From: Kaistia geumhonensis
GTDB lineage: Bacteria > Pseudomonadota > Alphaproteobacteria > Rhizobiales > Kaistiaceae
Reading direction: 5' to 3'
Assembly (NCBI RefSeq): GCF_030815145.1
Contig: NZ_JAUSWJ010000001.1
Coordinates: 3,550,001 to 3,614,000 of the forward strand
DNA length: 64,000 nt
Shown here: in pieces, positions 54,719 to 63,240 of the stretch
Layout of the letters: each line of letters opens with the position of its first letter
Position numbering within the stretch: the first letter of the stretch is position 1
Made by a program: the position numbers and the translations under genes
Notes under the pieces: model-generated
Seen by the model: the letters and a program-made list of their open reading frames with translations, nothing else
Told to the model about the DNA's origin: nothing
The model's database searches: none

Positions 54719-55372
54719 CTGATCTCCGTCATCGTCCCGGTCTTCAACGGCGCCGGCTTCGTCGCGGAGGCTATCGGGTCGATCCTGGCGCAGCCCGGCA
54801 GCCATGATCCGGAGATCATCGTCGTCGACGATTGCAGCACCGACGAGACGGTCGCCGTGGTCGGGCGCTTCGGCGATCGGGTGCGCCTCGTCCGCCGCGA
54901 TCGCAACGCCGGCGTCGCCGTTGCGCGCAACGACGGGCTGGCGACGGCACGCGGCGATCTCATCGGCTTTCTCGATGCCGACGACCTGTGGACCGTGCGC
55001 CATCTCGAGGCCCTGCTCGGGCGCCTCGATGACGGATCCGCCGACTGCGCGCGGGGCTTCACCCGCACCGTCGCCCTCGCCGATCCCGAAGGTGCGGGCT
55101 CGGTGGCCTATCAGCCGATCCTTCTTGGAGCCGGTCTCTACAGACGGTCCCTCTTCGAGCGCATCGGCTGGTTCGACCCGAAGCTGAGGCTCGGCGAGGA
55201 TTTCGATTTCGCGGCACGGATGATCGAGGCCGGCGCCGTCGTCGCGCAGACCGAGGACGTGGTGCTCGTCTACCGGCGCCACGCGAACTCGGTCGCCGCC
55301 GAAGGCGGTGCGATCGTTCGTGGGCATCTGGCGTGCGTTCGGAATCGTCTGCGCCGGGGAACAGCGGCTTGA
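54719..55372 (+). CDS. GT2 glycosyltransferase with an apparent CTG start
   Basis: A 217-residue GT-A fold glycosyltransferase: ISVIVPVFNGAGFVAEAIGS at the N-terminus, EIIVVDDCSTDETV near 36, NAGVAVARNDGLATARGD near 61, the DxD motif FLDADDLW near 84 and RLGEDFDFAARMIEAG near 157. The frame opens at 54662 and has no ATG, GTG or TTG before 54857, which would delete the first third of the catalytic domain. CTG 54719 starts exactly at the family N-terminus and has GAGGAG five bases upstream. It may glycosylate a peptide or lipid carrier; acceptor unknown. Overlaps the kinase gene by TTGA. Confidence 0.8.
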   Translation: MISVIVPVFNGAGFVAEAIGSILAQPGSHDPEIIVVDDCSTDETVAVVGRFGDRVRLVRRDRNAGVAVARNDGLATARGDLIGFLDADDLWTVRHLEALLGRLDDGSADCARGFTRTVALADPEGAGSVAYQPILLGAGLYRRSLFERIGWFDPKLRLGEDFDFAARMIEAGAVVAQTEDVVLVYRRHANSVAAEGGAIVRGHLACVRNRLRRGTAA

Positions 55373-56439
55373 GCCTCATCGCGCACAGCGAAAAGACAGC
55401 GGGACTGCGGCGACGATTTCTCGAGAGGGTCGTCGGCCCTGCGCTGGCGCTCGCCTCCGCGCGCTCGCCGACCGTCGCCCAGACGTTTCGCGTCGCCGGC
55501 TGCGTGATCCGGGTCGAATATGCGGGGCGCGCTCTGGCCGAACGCCTCGGGCGGGCCTTCAGCCACGCGGCGCTATCGGGCGACGCGACACCCGACCTCG
55601 TCATCCATGCCTGGGATTCGGCGTCGAACGCCCTTCCGCCCCCGGCGCACAGTCTCCCCGTCCAGGATGCGGCCGACCTCGTCGAGGGGGGCGAGGAGAG
55701 CGGGCTGCTGGCCGGATTCGTCAGCAAGGAGGAGACGCTAAACCTCATCGATCTCGAACGCGGCCACGCCTATTTCTGGCTGCCCTCGCTCGACGCGATG
55801 CCCGGCTGGGTTCCGGCCGCGCCGTTCCGGCGCATTCTGCAATGGTTCCTCGCAACGCGGAACGTGCATCTCGTTCATGGCGCCGCCATCGGCCGGCCGG
55901 CCGGCGCGTTGCTCGTGACGGCACGGGGCGGATCGGGCAAGTCGAGCACGGCGCTCGCCGCGGCCGCGCACGGGCTCAGCTATCTCGGCGACGATTATGT
56001 TGCGATCAGCGAGGGAACCCCGCCCGAACTCCACTGCCTCTACAATTCGGCCAAGCTGACGGATGCCAGTCTCGCCCGCCAGTCATTCTATCGCGCATTC
56101 GTCCGCGAGCGCGATGTCGGGGACCGGTTGAAATCGGTGCTGTTCATGGCGGAGGCCATGCCCGAGGTGATCATCCCGGCGGCTCCCCTGATCGGGATCG
56201 CGGTGCCGGTCATCGACCACGCCGGGCGGACCCGTTTCGAGAGGCTGGACGCCAGGGGCGCTTTCCTCGCCCTCGCGCCGAGTTCGATGCTGCATGTGTC
56301 GCTCCAGGGCGGACCGCAGCTGATGCGCGCGCTGCGCCATCTCGTCGGGACGGCCCCCTGCTACCGGCTGATGCTCGGCCGCGAGCCGGCCGAGATCGCG
56401 GATGCGATCGCCGCCTTTGTCGACGGGAGGGGGGCGTGA
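55369..56439 (+). CDS. HprK-like serine kinase-related protein
   Basis: About 356 residues. The C-terminal half matches HPr-kinase-like proteins: VHLVHGAAIGRPAGALLVTA, Walker A ARGGSGKSSTA near 186-196 and YLGDDYVAI near 204. The N-terminal half (FRVAGCVIRVEYAGRALAER) is a separate domain of the kind seen in HprK-related kinase A and lasso-peptide kinases. It has no HPr-binding Gly-rich loop that I can identify, so HPr is an unlikely substrate. TTG 55369 has GGGGA eight bases upstream and overlaps the GT2 stop; GTG 55333 is the alternative. Likely phosphorylates a peptide or sugar hydroxyl in the pathway. Confidence 0.76.
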   Translation: MSLIAHSEKTAGLRRRFLERVVGPALALASARSPTVAQTFRVAGCVIRVEYAGRALAERLGRAFSHAALSGDATPDLVIHAWDSASNALPPPAHSLPVQDAADLVEGGEESGLLAGFVSKEETLNLIDLERGHAYFWLPSLDAMPGWVPAAPFRRILQWFLATRNVHLVHGAAIGRPAGALLVTARGGSGKSSTALAAAAHGLSYLGDDYVAISEGTPPELHCLYNSAKLTDASLARQSFYRAFVRERDVGDRLKSVLFMAEAMPEVIIPAAPLIGIAVPVIDHAGRTRFERLDARGAFLALAPSSMLHVSLQGGPQLMRALRHLVGTAPCYRLMLGREPAEIADAIAAFVDGRGA

Positions 56440-58811
56440 CCGATCTGGCGGTGCTGCGGCGCCTCCTTCCCTATTTCTCGGGCCAGCCGCTGCGGGCCGC
56501 CGCCGCGATCCTGCTCATCATCGTCCAGGCGGCGGCCATGCTGCCGATCGCGGGGCTCGTCCAGCATGTGTTCGACCGCACGCTCGGCGGAGGCGACACG
56601 GGAGGCCTCGTCCTGACGCTCGGGGCGGTCCTCGGCCTCTTCACGCTGAACGCGCTGGCGACGGTCGCCACCCGGCATGTCGCGCTCGGCATCATCAAGC
56701 CGGGTATCCGGCGCATGCGATCCGATGCGGCACGCAATCTGCTCGCCCGCGAGCCGTCCTTCTTCGCCACCGCCGATATCGACCGGCTTCAGACCGCGAT
56801 GGTGCGCAACAGCGAGCGCGTCGACTGGCTCGTGACGGCGCTGTTCACCCAGGTCGTCCCGGGTCTGATGGTCTCGGCCGTGCTGCTCGGCGTCCTCCTC
56901 GCGATCAATCCGCTGCTCTTCCTCGCCACGGCGGTGCCGATGGCTGCCGGCTATGTCTTCACGCAGATCTTCCGCGGCCATATGCGCCGGCAGGTCGCGC
57001 TGTTCCATGGGGATTACGACCACTACGGCAAGGTCGTGGCCTTCCTGCTGCGCTTCAGCGAGTTGATCCGCATGCATGGCGCCGAGCCCGCCGCGCTCGA
57101 TCGGATGGACGGCGCCGCCGAGGCGATGCGCCGTTCCGGCCAGCGTCTGGCCTGGATGGGCACCGCGCACACCGTGCTTCAGAACTACGTGCTGTCGTTC
57201 GGCGCCGTGGTGGTGCTTCTCATCGGCGGCTTGCAGGTGATCGCCGGCCAGATCAGCATCGGCGGGCTCCTCTCGTTCTATATCTGCCTCAACATCCTGA
57301 CCGGCCAGGCGCGCTCGGTGATCGGAACGCTGCCGGTCGTCAGCGAGGGCGTCGCCTGCGCCGAGGCGATGGCACCCCATCTCGTGCCGCCGCCCCCTGC
57401 CGCCGAGGGAGTGCCGTTCGAGGGTCTCCGCGACGGGATCGAGCTGACCGGCGCCAGCATCGCCATGGGCGGAGCGACCCTGATCGAGGGCGGCGCGCTC
57501 AGGCTCGGCAAGGGCGAGATCGTCGGCCTCTTCGGTGCGTCCGGTTCCGGCAAGACGACGCTGCTTTCGACACTGCTCAGCGTGCATCCGCTTCGCGGGG
57601 GCAGGCTGACGGTCGACGGCCGAGCCATCGAGAGCCTCGACCTTGGCAGCTATCGGCGCCGCGTCGGCGTCCTGTCGCAGACGATGCTGCTCTTTCCCGG
57701 CACGATCCGCGACAATCTCGTCTTCGGCCTCGAGGGCGTGACGGACGCGGCGCTCGACGAGGCGTGCCGGCAAGCGTTCGTGAACGATCTCGTCGCTTCC
57801 CTGCCGGACGGCTACGACACGGTCATCGGCGAGCGCGGGATGCGTCTGTCGGGTGGGCAGGCGCAGCGCATCGCGCTCGCCCGCGCCTTCCTGCGCGCGC
57901 CCGATATCCTGCTGCTGGACGAGCCCGACAATCATCTCGACGACAGGATGATCGCCGACATCCTTTCCGGCATTCGCGCGCGCGGCACCACGACACTCCT
58001 GGTCAGTCACAATCGCGGCCTCATCGGCCTCATCGACCGCGCCTATGAGGTGAGATCCGGGAGCGTGATGGAAATCGAGACTGGACTCGCCTCCGCCGCA
58101 GCCGCGGGCCAGAGGCCGCTCGTGAGCGTCGTCATGCCGGCCTTCAATGCCGAGCGCTACATCGTGGAGGCCATCGCGAGCGTCCTTGGCCAGAGCTATC
58201 CGCGCATCGAACTCATCGTCGTCAATGACGGCTCGACGGACCGAACTGGCGAGATCGCGCGCGGGTTCGGCGACCGGCTGACCGTCATCGACAGCCCGGC
58301 CAACGGCGGCAGCAGCGACGCACGCAATCGCGGGATCGCTGCGGCGGGGGGAGAGTTCATCGCCTTCATGGACGCCGACGACATCTGGACGAGCGACAAG
58401 ATCGAACGGCAGATGGAGAGCTTCTCGCGCGAGCCGGAACTCGGCATCTCCTTCACGCATATGCAGTGCTTCATCAGCCCCGAGCTGCCGGACGCGGTGA
58501 AGGCGATGCGCGCATGCCCGGCCGAGCCGCAGGCCGGCATCGTCTGCGGGACGGCGCTCGCGCGCAAGAGCGTTGTGGAGGCGACCGGACCCTTCGACAC
58601 CGGCCTCAAGGTCGGCGAATTCATCGACTGGTTCGCGCGCGCCAAGGCCGCCGGCTTCACCTGGCGGCTCGAGCCGGGCGTCCATCTCAGGCGTCGCATC
58701 CATGACACCAACAAGGGCGTCGTGGACCGTGCCAGCTACGCGGACTATGTGCGCGTCGTGCGCAATGCGCTGCGTCGCCGGGCCGAGCTCGAGGCGACGG
58801 CCGATGACTGA
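56436..58811 (+). CDS. ABC exporter fused to a GT2 glycosyltransferase domain
   Basis: One uninterrupted 791-residue frame. Residues about 15-300 form a six-segment exporter membrane domain (LPIAGLVQHVFDRTLGG; TRHVALGIIKPGIRRMRSDA). Residues about 330-545 form an ATPase: Walker A FGASGSGKTTLLSTL near 367, Q-loop VGVLSQTMLLFPGTIRDNL near 410, signature LSGGQAQRIALARAF near 471, Walker B ILLLDEPDNHLDD near 489. Residues about 560-791 form a complete GT2 domain (LVSVVMPAFNAERYIVEAIA; IVVNDGSTDRT; DADD near 644). GTG 56436 has GGGAGGGG upstream and overlaps the kinase stop. There is no C39 peptidase domain. Fusion of exporter and GT2 is unusual and suggests coupled glycosylation and export. Confidence 0.82.
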   Translation: MTDLAVLRRLLPYFSGQPLRAAAAILLIIVQAAAMLPIAGLVQHVFDRTLGGGDTGGLVLTLGAVLGLFTLNALATVATRHVALGIIKPGIRRMRSDAARNLLAREPSFFATADIDRLQTAMVRNSERVDWLVTALFTQVVPGLMVSAVLLGVLLAINPLLFLATAVPMAAGYVFTQIFRGHMRRQVALFHGDYDHYGKVVAFLLRFSELIRMHGAEPAALDRMDGAAEAMRRSGQRLAWMGTAHTVLQNYVLSFGAVVVLLIGGLQVIAGQISIGGLLSFYICLNILTGQARSVIGTLPVVSEGVACAEAMAPHLVPPPPAAEGVPFEGLRDGIELTGASIAMGGATLIEGGALRLGKGEIVGLFGASGSGKTTLLSTLLSVHPLRGGRLTVDGRAIESLDLGSYRRRVGVLSQTMLLFPGTIRDNLVFGLEGVTDAALDEACRQAFVNDLVASLPDGYDTVIGERGMRLSGGQAQRIALARAFLRAPDILLLDEPDNHLDDRMIADILSGIRARGTTTLLVSHNRGLIGLIDRAYEVRSGSVMEIETGLASAAAAGQRPLVSVVMPAFNAERYIVEAIASVLGQSYPRIELIVVNDGSTDRTGEIARGFGDRLTVIDSPANGGSSDARNRGIAAAGGEFIAFMDADDIWTSDKIERQMESFSREPELGISFTHMQCFISPELPDAVKAMRACPAEPQAGIVCGTALARKSVVEATGPFDTGLKVGEFIDWFARAKAAGFTWRLEPGVHLRRRIHDTNKGVVDRASYADYVRVVRNALRRRAELEATADD

Positions 58812-60018
58812 TCTCTATCCCGAGAGCTTTCCCGATCCGGTCGAGGAGGCGTTCCTGCGTCTCGTCCTCGCGCCTGACAGCGCGTTCCGCGAGCGCTGGG
58901 AGTGCTGGAAGCGGGCGACCGTCTTCGACGACATTCCGTTCGCGGTGCTGCGGACGCTGCCGATGCTGCATCTGCGTCTGGCGGCGCTCGGCATCGAGGA
59001 CGACGAACTCACGGGGCGCATCCGCGGCGTCTATCGCCAGGCCTGGTTCCGCAACCAGATGCTGCTCGACCGGACGGCGAAGATCGCCGTCGCGTTCAAC
59101 GCGGCGGACATTCCGGTCATGCTGCTCAAGGGCGTCGCGATGATGACCGACGTCTTTCCCAGCGCCGGGGCCCGGATGACGGACGATGCCGACCTCATGG
59201 TGCATGAGCGCGACGTCCTGAAGGCCGTCGACCTGATGCGCGTGCAGGGTGGCAGGCGCCGGGCGCTCGCCCTTGCGGAGACCGACGATTTCGCCGAGGC
59301 GCATCTCGCCTTCAGCCATGCCGTCGCGTTCGAGCTTCCCGGCGGCGTGGCGCTCGACCTTCACTGGCAGCCCTACCACAACAGCGCGATCGACCACCCC
59401 GTGAGGCTGCTGATGCTGCGCGATCCCTCGCCGGCGCCCGATATCGCCTCCGGCATCTGGGCACGGGCGCGGCATGGACACCTCAAGGGCGTGCCCGTCC
59501 TGCTCCAGTCGCTCGAGGACATGCTGCTGCATACGATCGAGCATGGCGCCCGCGCCAATGCGCACCGGCCGTTCCGCTGGGTGCTCGACGCGTCGGCGAT
59601 CATCGCGACGCCTGGCTTCGACTTCGATCGGTTCGCGGCCATCGCGGCCTCGACACCGTTCGCCATCCATGCGCGCGTCGCCTGCCGCTATCTGTCGGAG
59701 CGAATGGACATCGCCGTTCCGCCCGCCGCCATGGCCGCGCTCGACGCGGTCCCGGTCTCGAAGCCAGAGGTGCAGGACTATTACAGGACCGGCCGCATGG
59801 GGCGCCCGTCGCTGTTCGGGAAACTGCCGCTGATCTGGTACGCCTACTGGAAGACGCATCGCGGCGGCAGCCTGGCCGGCCGATTGAAGAACTTTCCCGG
59901 CTATCTCAGGCGGCAGTGGGAACTGCCGCCCGAACAGGGCCTCCTGGCCTTCGCGGTCGCGAAATATCGCCGCCGCCTGCCGCAATGCCTCCGACCGGCT
60001 GGACCGCGTCGGCGCTGA
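58804..60018 (+). CDS. Nucleotidyltransferase-family protein (NTP_transf_5-like)
   Basis: A 404-residue protein of the uncharacterised nucleotidyltransferase family often encoded with PqqD, HprK-like and lasso-peptide genes. The core is IPVMLLKGVAMMTDVFPSAG near 101 and RMTDDADLMVHERDVLKAVD near 121, with the D-x-D-type metal pair, then FSHAVAFELPGGVALDLHWQ near 173 and a helical C-terminal half. It would transfer a nucleotide to a hydroxyl of peptide, sugar or protein. The start overlaps the preceding stop by 8 bp. Last gene of the cluster, ending at a bidirectional hairpin. Confidence 0.76.
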   Translation: MTDLYPESFPDPVEEAFLRLVLAPDSAFRERWECWKRATVFDDIPFAVLRTLPMLHLRLAALGIEDDELTGRIRGVYRQAWFRNQMLLDRTAKIAVAFNAADIPVMLLKGVAMMTDVFPSAGARMTDDADLMVHERDVLKAVDLMRVQGGRRRALALAETDDFAEAHLAFSHAVAFELPGGVALDLHWQPYHNSAIDHPVRLLMLRDPSPAPDIASGIWARARHGHLKGVPVLLQSLEDMLLHTIEHGARANAHRPFRWVLDASAIIATPGFDFDRFAAIAASTPFAIHARVACRYLSERMDIAVPPAAMAALDAVPVSKPEVQDYYRTGRMGRPSLFGKLPLIWYAYWKTHRGGSLAGRLKNFPGYLRRQWELPPEQGLLAFAVAKYRRRLPQCLRPAGPRRR

Positions 60019-60029
60019 TCGCGGGGGTG

Positions 60030-60050
60030 GGGGCCGCCTGGCGCGGCCCC
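60030..60050. terminator. Bidirectional hairpin between convergent genes
   Basis: GGGGCCGC (60030-60037) and GCGGCCCC (60043-60050) form a perfect 8-bp stem with a 5-base loop in the 39-bp gap between the nucleotidyltransferase and SIS genes. Confidence 0.6.
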
Positions 60051-60057
60051 GGATGTC

Positions 60058-60852
60058 TCAGCCTTCCTTGGCCATCGACTTCTTGAAGTGCGGCAGGTGC
60101 TTCTGCTGCGCCTCGAGCATCAGCTCGCGATACTGGCCATAGATGATGTCGGTGTCGTGCAGCGTGACGCCGGCAATGGTCGGCGAGGCGAAGACCGGCA
60201 GCTCGATGCCGCGGTCGGCCAGCTTCTGCGCGCTCTCGGCGAGCAGCTCGTGCATCATCATCATGGCGAGGACGGTCGAGGAACCCGCGACCGGGCGGCT
60301 CCAGCCCTTGATCGGAACGATGGCGTCCTCGATCGGTGCACCGGTGTCGATGACGATGTCCGCCGCATGCGGCAGCCGCTTGCCCGAGGAGTGCGAGGCC
60401 GGCTTGTCCATGTTCGACTTGGCGGTGATCGCGATCACCGTCAGTCCCCGCTTCTTGGCATAGAGCGCCGCCTCGATGCCCGAGGCGTTGCTGCCCGAAT
60501 GGCCGAACACGACCAGCGTATCGCCGGGATTGAGCGGCTGATGGTCGAGGAACTTGTCGGCGTAATTCTCGGTCCGCTCCAGCCAGAGCAGCTCGCGCAC
60601 GCCGCCGGCACCGAGGATGTTGTGCCACATCACGCGGGGATCGGTCAGCGGGTTGAAGCCGAGATAGGAGCCATAGCGCGGATAGGTCTCCTGCACCGGC
60701 AGCACCGAGTGGCCCGAGCCGTAGAGGTGCACGAGGCCGCGATTGGCGAGCGTCTCGGCCACGGCCGAGGATGCCTTGGCGAAGGCCTCGGCATTGGCCT
60801 CGGCGGCCTGTTCCGCGATCTTCACGAGGCGGCTGATATAGAGCGTGGACAT
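60058..60852 (-). CDS. SIS-domain sugar phosphate-binding protein
   Basis: A 264-residue SIS protein: LVHLYGSGHSVLPVQETYPR near 40, TLVVFGHSGSNASGIEAALY near 111 and VIAITAKSNMDKPASHSSG near 137. The fold binds phosphosugars and serves as isomerase, aldosamine deaminase or etherase. It is the last gene of the minus-strand amino-sugar-type operon, 33 bp after the GntR gene. No second SIS domain is present, so it probably works as a dimer. Confidence 0.84.
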   Translation of the reverse strand: MSTLYISRLVKIAEQAAEANAEAFAKASSAVAETLANRGLVHLYGSGHSVLPVQETYPRYGSYLGFNPLTDPRVMWHNILGAGGVRELLWLERTENYADKFLDHQPLNPGDTLVVFGHSGSNASGIEAALYAKKRGLTVIAITAKSNMDKPASHSSGKRLPHAADIVIDTGAPIEDAIVPIKGWSRPVAGSSTVLAMMMMHELLAESAQKLADRGIELPVFASPTIAGVTLHDTDIIYGQYRELMLEAQQKHLPHFKKSMAKEG

Positions 60853-60885
60853 GGGAAGCCCTTCTTCTTTCGGTGGGGTTGAGGG

Positions 60886-61632
60886 TCAGATGTGGAGGGT
60901 CGAGCGGATCTCGTAGCGATCGGCCCGCATGGTCGAGATGGCGTATTCGAACGGTCCGCCGCGGTCATAGGCGATGCGCTCCACCTCGAAGGCCGGTGTG
61001 CCGGCGGCCTGCTGGATGAGCTCGGCATCGGCCTCGGCGACGCGGCCGACGCGGTAGACTTCCTTCGCCTTCACGGGCGTGATGCCGCAGTTTTCCTTGA
61101 GCCAGGTGTAGAGCGACTGCACTTCGTGCGCGGCTTCGTAGAGACCGGGGACCCGCGCCTCGGGGAGGTGCGCGGTCTGGATGCCGATCGGCATGCCGTT
61201 GCCGAGGCGCAGGCGGCGCAGCTGGACGACCGTGTCTCCGGCCGCGATCTCAAGCGCGTCGGCCACCTCCTGGTCGGCGGCCAGCAGCCGCGCCTCGAGA
61301 AGCCGTGTGCCGGGCGAAAGCGCCAGCGTCTTCATCTCCTCGGTGAAGGAGGTGAGGCCGCGCACACCGGCCACCATGGTCGCGGCGCGCACGAAGGTGC
61401 CCCTGCCATGCTCGCGGCGCAGGAAGCCGGCCTCCTCGAGATTGCGCAGAGCGTGGCGCACAGTGATGCGCGAGATGCCGAGCAGTTCGCAGAGCCGGTC
61501 CTCGTTGGGGATCTGCATCCCCGCCGTCCATTCGCCGCGCTCGATGAGGCCGCGCAGCGCCGTTTCGGCTTGGTGCCAGAGCGGTTCGGGACGGCGGCGA
61601 TCGGGCTTTTCCAGAGTCACGATGTCAGTCAT
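60886..61632 (-). CDS. GntR-family regulator, HutC/UTRA subfamily
   Basis: A 248-residue regulator: winged helix (LWHQAETALRGLIERGEWTA; LCELLGISRITVRHALRNLE near 47-66; LRREHGRGTFV) and a UTRA ligand domain (LEARLLAADQEVADALEIAA; FEVERIAYDRGGPFEYAIST). NagR-type members bind glucosamine phosphates. It is encoded inside the operon, overlapping the kinase gene by 8 bp, and probably represses it in response to a phosphorylated amino sugar. Confidence 0.88.
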   Translation of the reverse strand: MTDIVTLEKPDRRRPEPLWHQAETALRGLIERGEWTAGMQIPNEDRLCELLGISRITVRHALRNLEEAGFLRREHGRGTFVRAATMVAGVRGLTSFTEEMKTLALSPGTRLLEARLLAADQEVADALEIAAGDTVVQLRRLRLGNGMPIGIQTAHLPEARVPGLYEAAHEVQSLYTWLKENCGITPVKAKEVYRVGRVAEADAELIQQAAGTPAFEVERIAYDRGGPFEYAISTMRADRYEIRSTLHI

Positions 61633-62503
61633 TCATGCTTCTCCAGTCGCTGCCCGCCGCGCCGGCGAAGGCCGCGCCGACAAGGCCGGCCGAGGATCCG
61701 AAATGGGCGGCCCGCAGCGGAACGCCGCGCAGATGCGGCGGCAGCTGCCGGTCGAGTGCCGCGGAGATCTTAGGTCCGAGCATGTCGAGCGCGCGGGCGA
61801 CCCCGCCCGCCAAGATCACGACCGCCGGATCGAGCAGCCCGACGGCGCCGGCCAGCGCGGTGCCGAGCGCCGCGGCCGGCGCATCGAGGGCCGCGAGCGC
61901 ACGGGCGTCGCCGCCGCGCGCCGCGGCGATCAGCTCTTCGCCGGCCTGAAGGCCGATCGATCGGGCTGCGGCATCGAGCGCCCGCCCGGAGGCGTGCCGT
62001 TCCAGCCAGCCGGAGACGTCCTCGCCCGGGTCTTCGAGGTCGGCGGCGGCCCAGCCGAAGGAGCAGGCCCCGCCGCCGGCCCCGGCGATGATGCGGCCGC
62101 CCGCCAGCACGGCCGAGCCGATGCCGGTGCCGATCGCGACGAGCAGCGCGTCGCCGGCGCCCAGCGCCGCGCCGGCCTTCGCCTCCGCGAGCAGGGCAAA
62201 CTGCGCGTCGTTGCCGAGCCCGACCGTGACGGCAGGCAGCGCGACCGAAAGATCGAGACCGTCGAGCCACGGCAGGTTGGGCACCCAGCGGCAGAGCGTG
62301 CCGCGCGCGAGCCCCGGTACGCCGAGGCCGAGCCGATCGGCCTGCGTTTCCGCCAGAAGTCGCTCGACAAGGGCGAGGAAGGTCGCCCGGTCGCGCGGCG
62401 CGGGACCGGTCTCCAGCGTCGCGACCAGCGAGGGATCGGACGTGAAGGCCGTGGCCGCGCGATAATGCGTGCCGCCGAGGTCGATGGCGAGGATCCGGCT
62501 CAT
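61625..62503 (-). CDS. ROK-family sugar kinase
   Basis: A 292-residue sugar kinase: ATP motif ILAIDLGGTHYRAATAF at the N-terminus, VTVGLGNDAQFALLAEAKAG near 91, LLVAIGTGIGSAVL near 119 and VVILAGGVARALDMLG near 232. The zinc motif CxCGxxGC usual in ROK enzymes is absent; the region reads DLEDPGEDVSGWLERHASGR. It overlaps the PIG-L-like gene by ATGA and the GntR gene by 8 bp. Likely phosphorylates the sugar released or deacetylated by the operon. Confidence 0.85.
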   Translation of the reverse strand: MSRILAIDLGGTHYRAATAFTSDPSLVATLETGPAPRDRATFLALVERLLAETQADRLGLGVPGLARGTLCRWVPNLPWLDGLDLSVALPAVTVGLGNDAQFALLAEAKAGAALGAGDALLVAIGTGIGSAVLAGGRIIAGAGGGACSFGWAAADLEDPGEDVSGWLERHASGRALDAAARSIGLQAGEELIAAARGGDARALAALDAPAAALGTALAGAVGLLDPAVVILAGGVARALDMLGPKISAALDRQLPPHLRGVPLRAAHFGSSAGLVGAAFAGAAGSDWRSMND

Positions 62504-63240
62504 CGCTGCGCACCGCTCCCGACCGGCGGCATGAAGAGGCCGGCACCGGCATTCCAGGAATGCGACATGGTCATGAAGGCCTGCGCATAGGTGCTCCCGC
62601 GAAGGCAGCCTCTGAGGCGATAGAGCGAGGCGTAATAGTCCATGTAGGGAAAGGAGCTCAGCCCGCGCGCCAGCTCGTACTTCTCGGCGGCCGCGCGCCA
62701 GGGGGCGAAGCCCGGCGTGACGTCGACCAGATGCTGCGGCTCGAAGCCCTCGTCGTCCTCCCAGTTCTCGCCGAACAGGAGCAGGCCGGGACTATGGGCG
62801 GGCAGGGCGCGTTCGAGCGTCGGCAGCGCGGCGTAGAAAACGCCGTTTTTGGTGAGCTCGCAGGCGGCGCGATGGTCCTTGTGCCAGCTCCCCTTCCAGT
62901 GCGTGACGACCACCTCGGGCCGCAGCTCGCGGATCACGTCGCAGACCCTGAGCGCCGTCGCCTCGTCGTCGGGGAGGAAGGCGTCCGGCAGATCGAGCCC
63001 CCGCCAGCGGGCGCCGAGCAGCGCCGCGGCTTCGCCCGCCTCGCCCCGCTTCTGCTCGGCGTAGAGCGCCGGCGCGAGGCAGCGGTGCCCCTGCTCGCCC
63101 ATGGTGAGGTGGAGGAACGTGACCTCCGCGCCGCCGGCCGCGGCGACGAAGGCCATCGGCCCGGCAATGACCTCGGCATCGAAGGCATGGGCGCCGACCA
63201 CGAGGATGCGCCGTGCGGCATAGATCTGCGTCTCGATCAC
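62500..63240 (-). CDS. PIG-L-family deacetylase-like protein with altered active site
   Basis: A 246-residue PIG-L/LmbE-like protein. The zinc motif that normally reads AHPDDxE is AHAFDAE near residues 15-21: His and the second Asp remain, but the first Asp, the general base in MshB-type enzymes, is Phe. The second motif WHKDHRAA near 118 keeps H-x2-D-H. It may still deacetylate an N-acetyl sugar by another route or act on a different bond. GTG 63240 overlaps the permease stop. The context (permease, kinase, SIS, GntR) fits amino-sugar use. Confidence 0.78.
   Translation of the reverse strand: MIETQIYAARRILVVGAHAFDAEVIAGPMAFVAAAGGAEVTFLHLTMGEQGHRCLAPALYAEQKRGEAGEAAALLGARWRGLDLPDAFLPDDEATALRVCDVIRELRPEVVVTHWKGSWHKDHRAACELTKNGVFYAALPTLERALPAHSPGLLLFGENWEDDEGFEPQHLVDVTPGFAPWRAAAEKYELARGLSSFPYMDYYASLYRLRGCLRGSTYAQAFMTMSHSWNAGAGLFMPPVGSGAQR

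Noticed and set aside
58050-58115. Possible frameshift or stop joining two separate genes (exporter and GT2)
   Set aside because: I read no stop or frame change in this stretch; the frame is continuous and codon usage is uniform.
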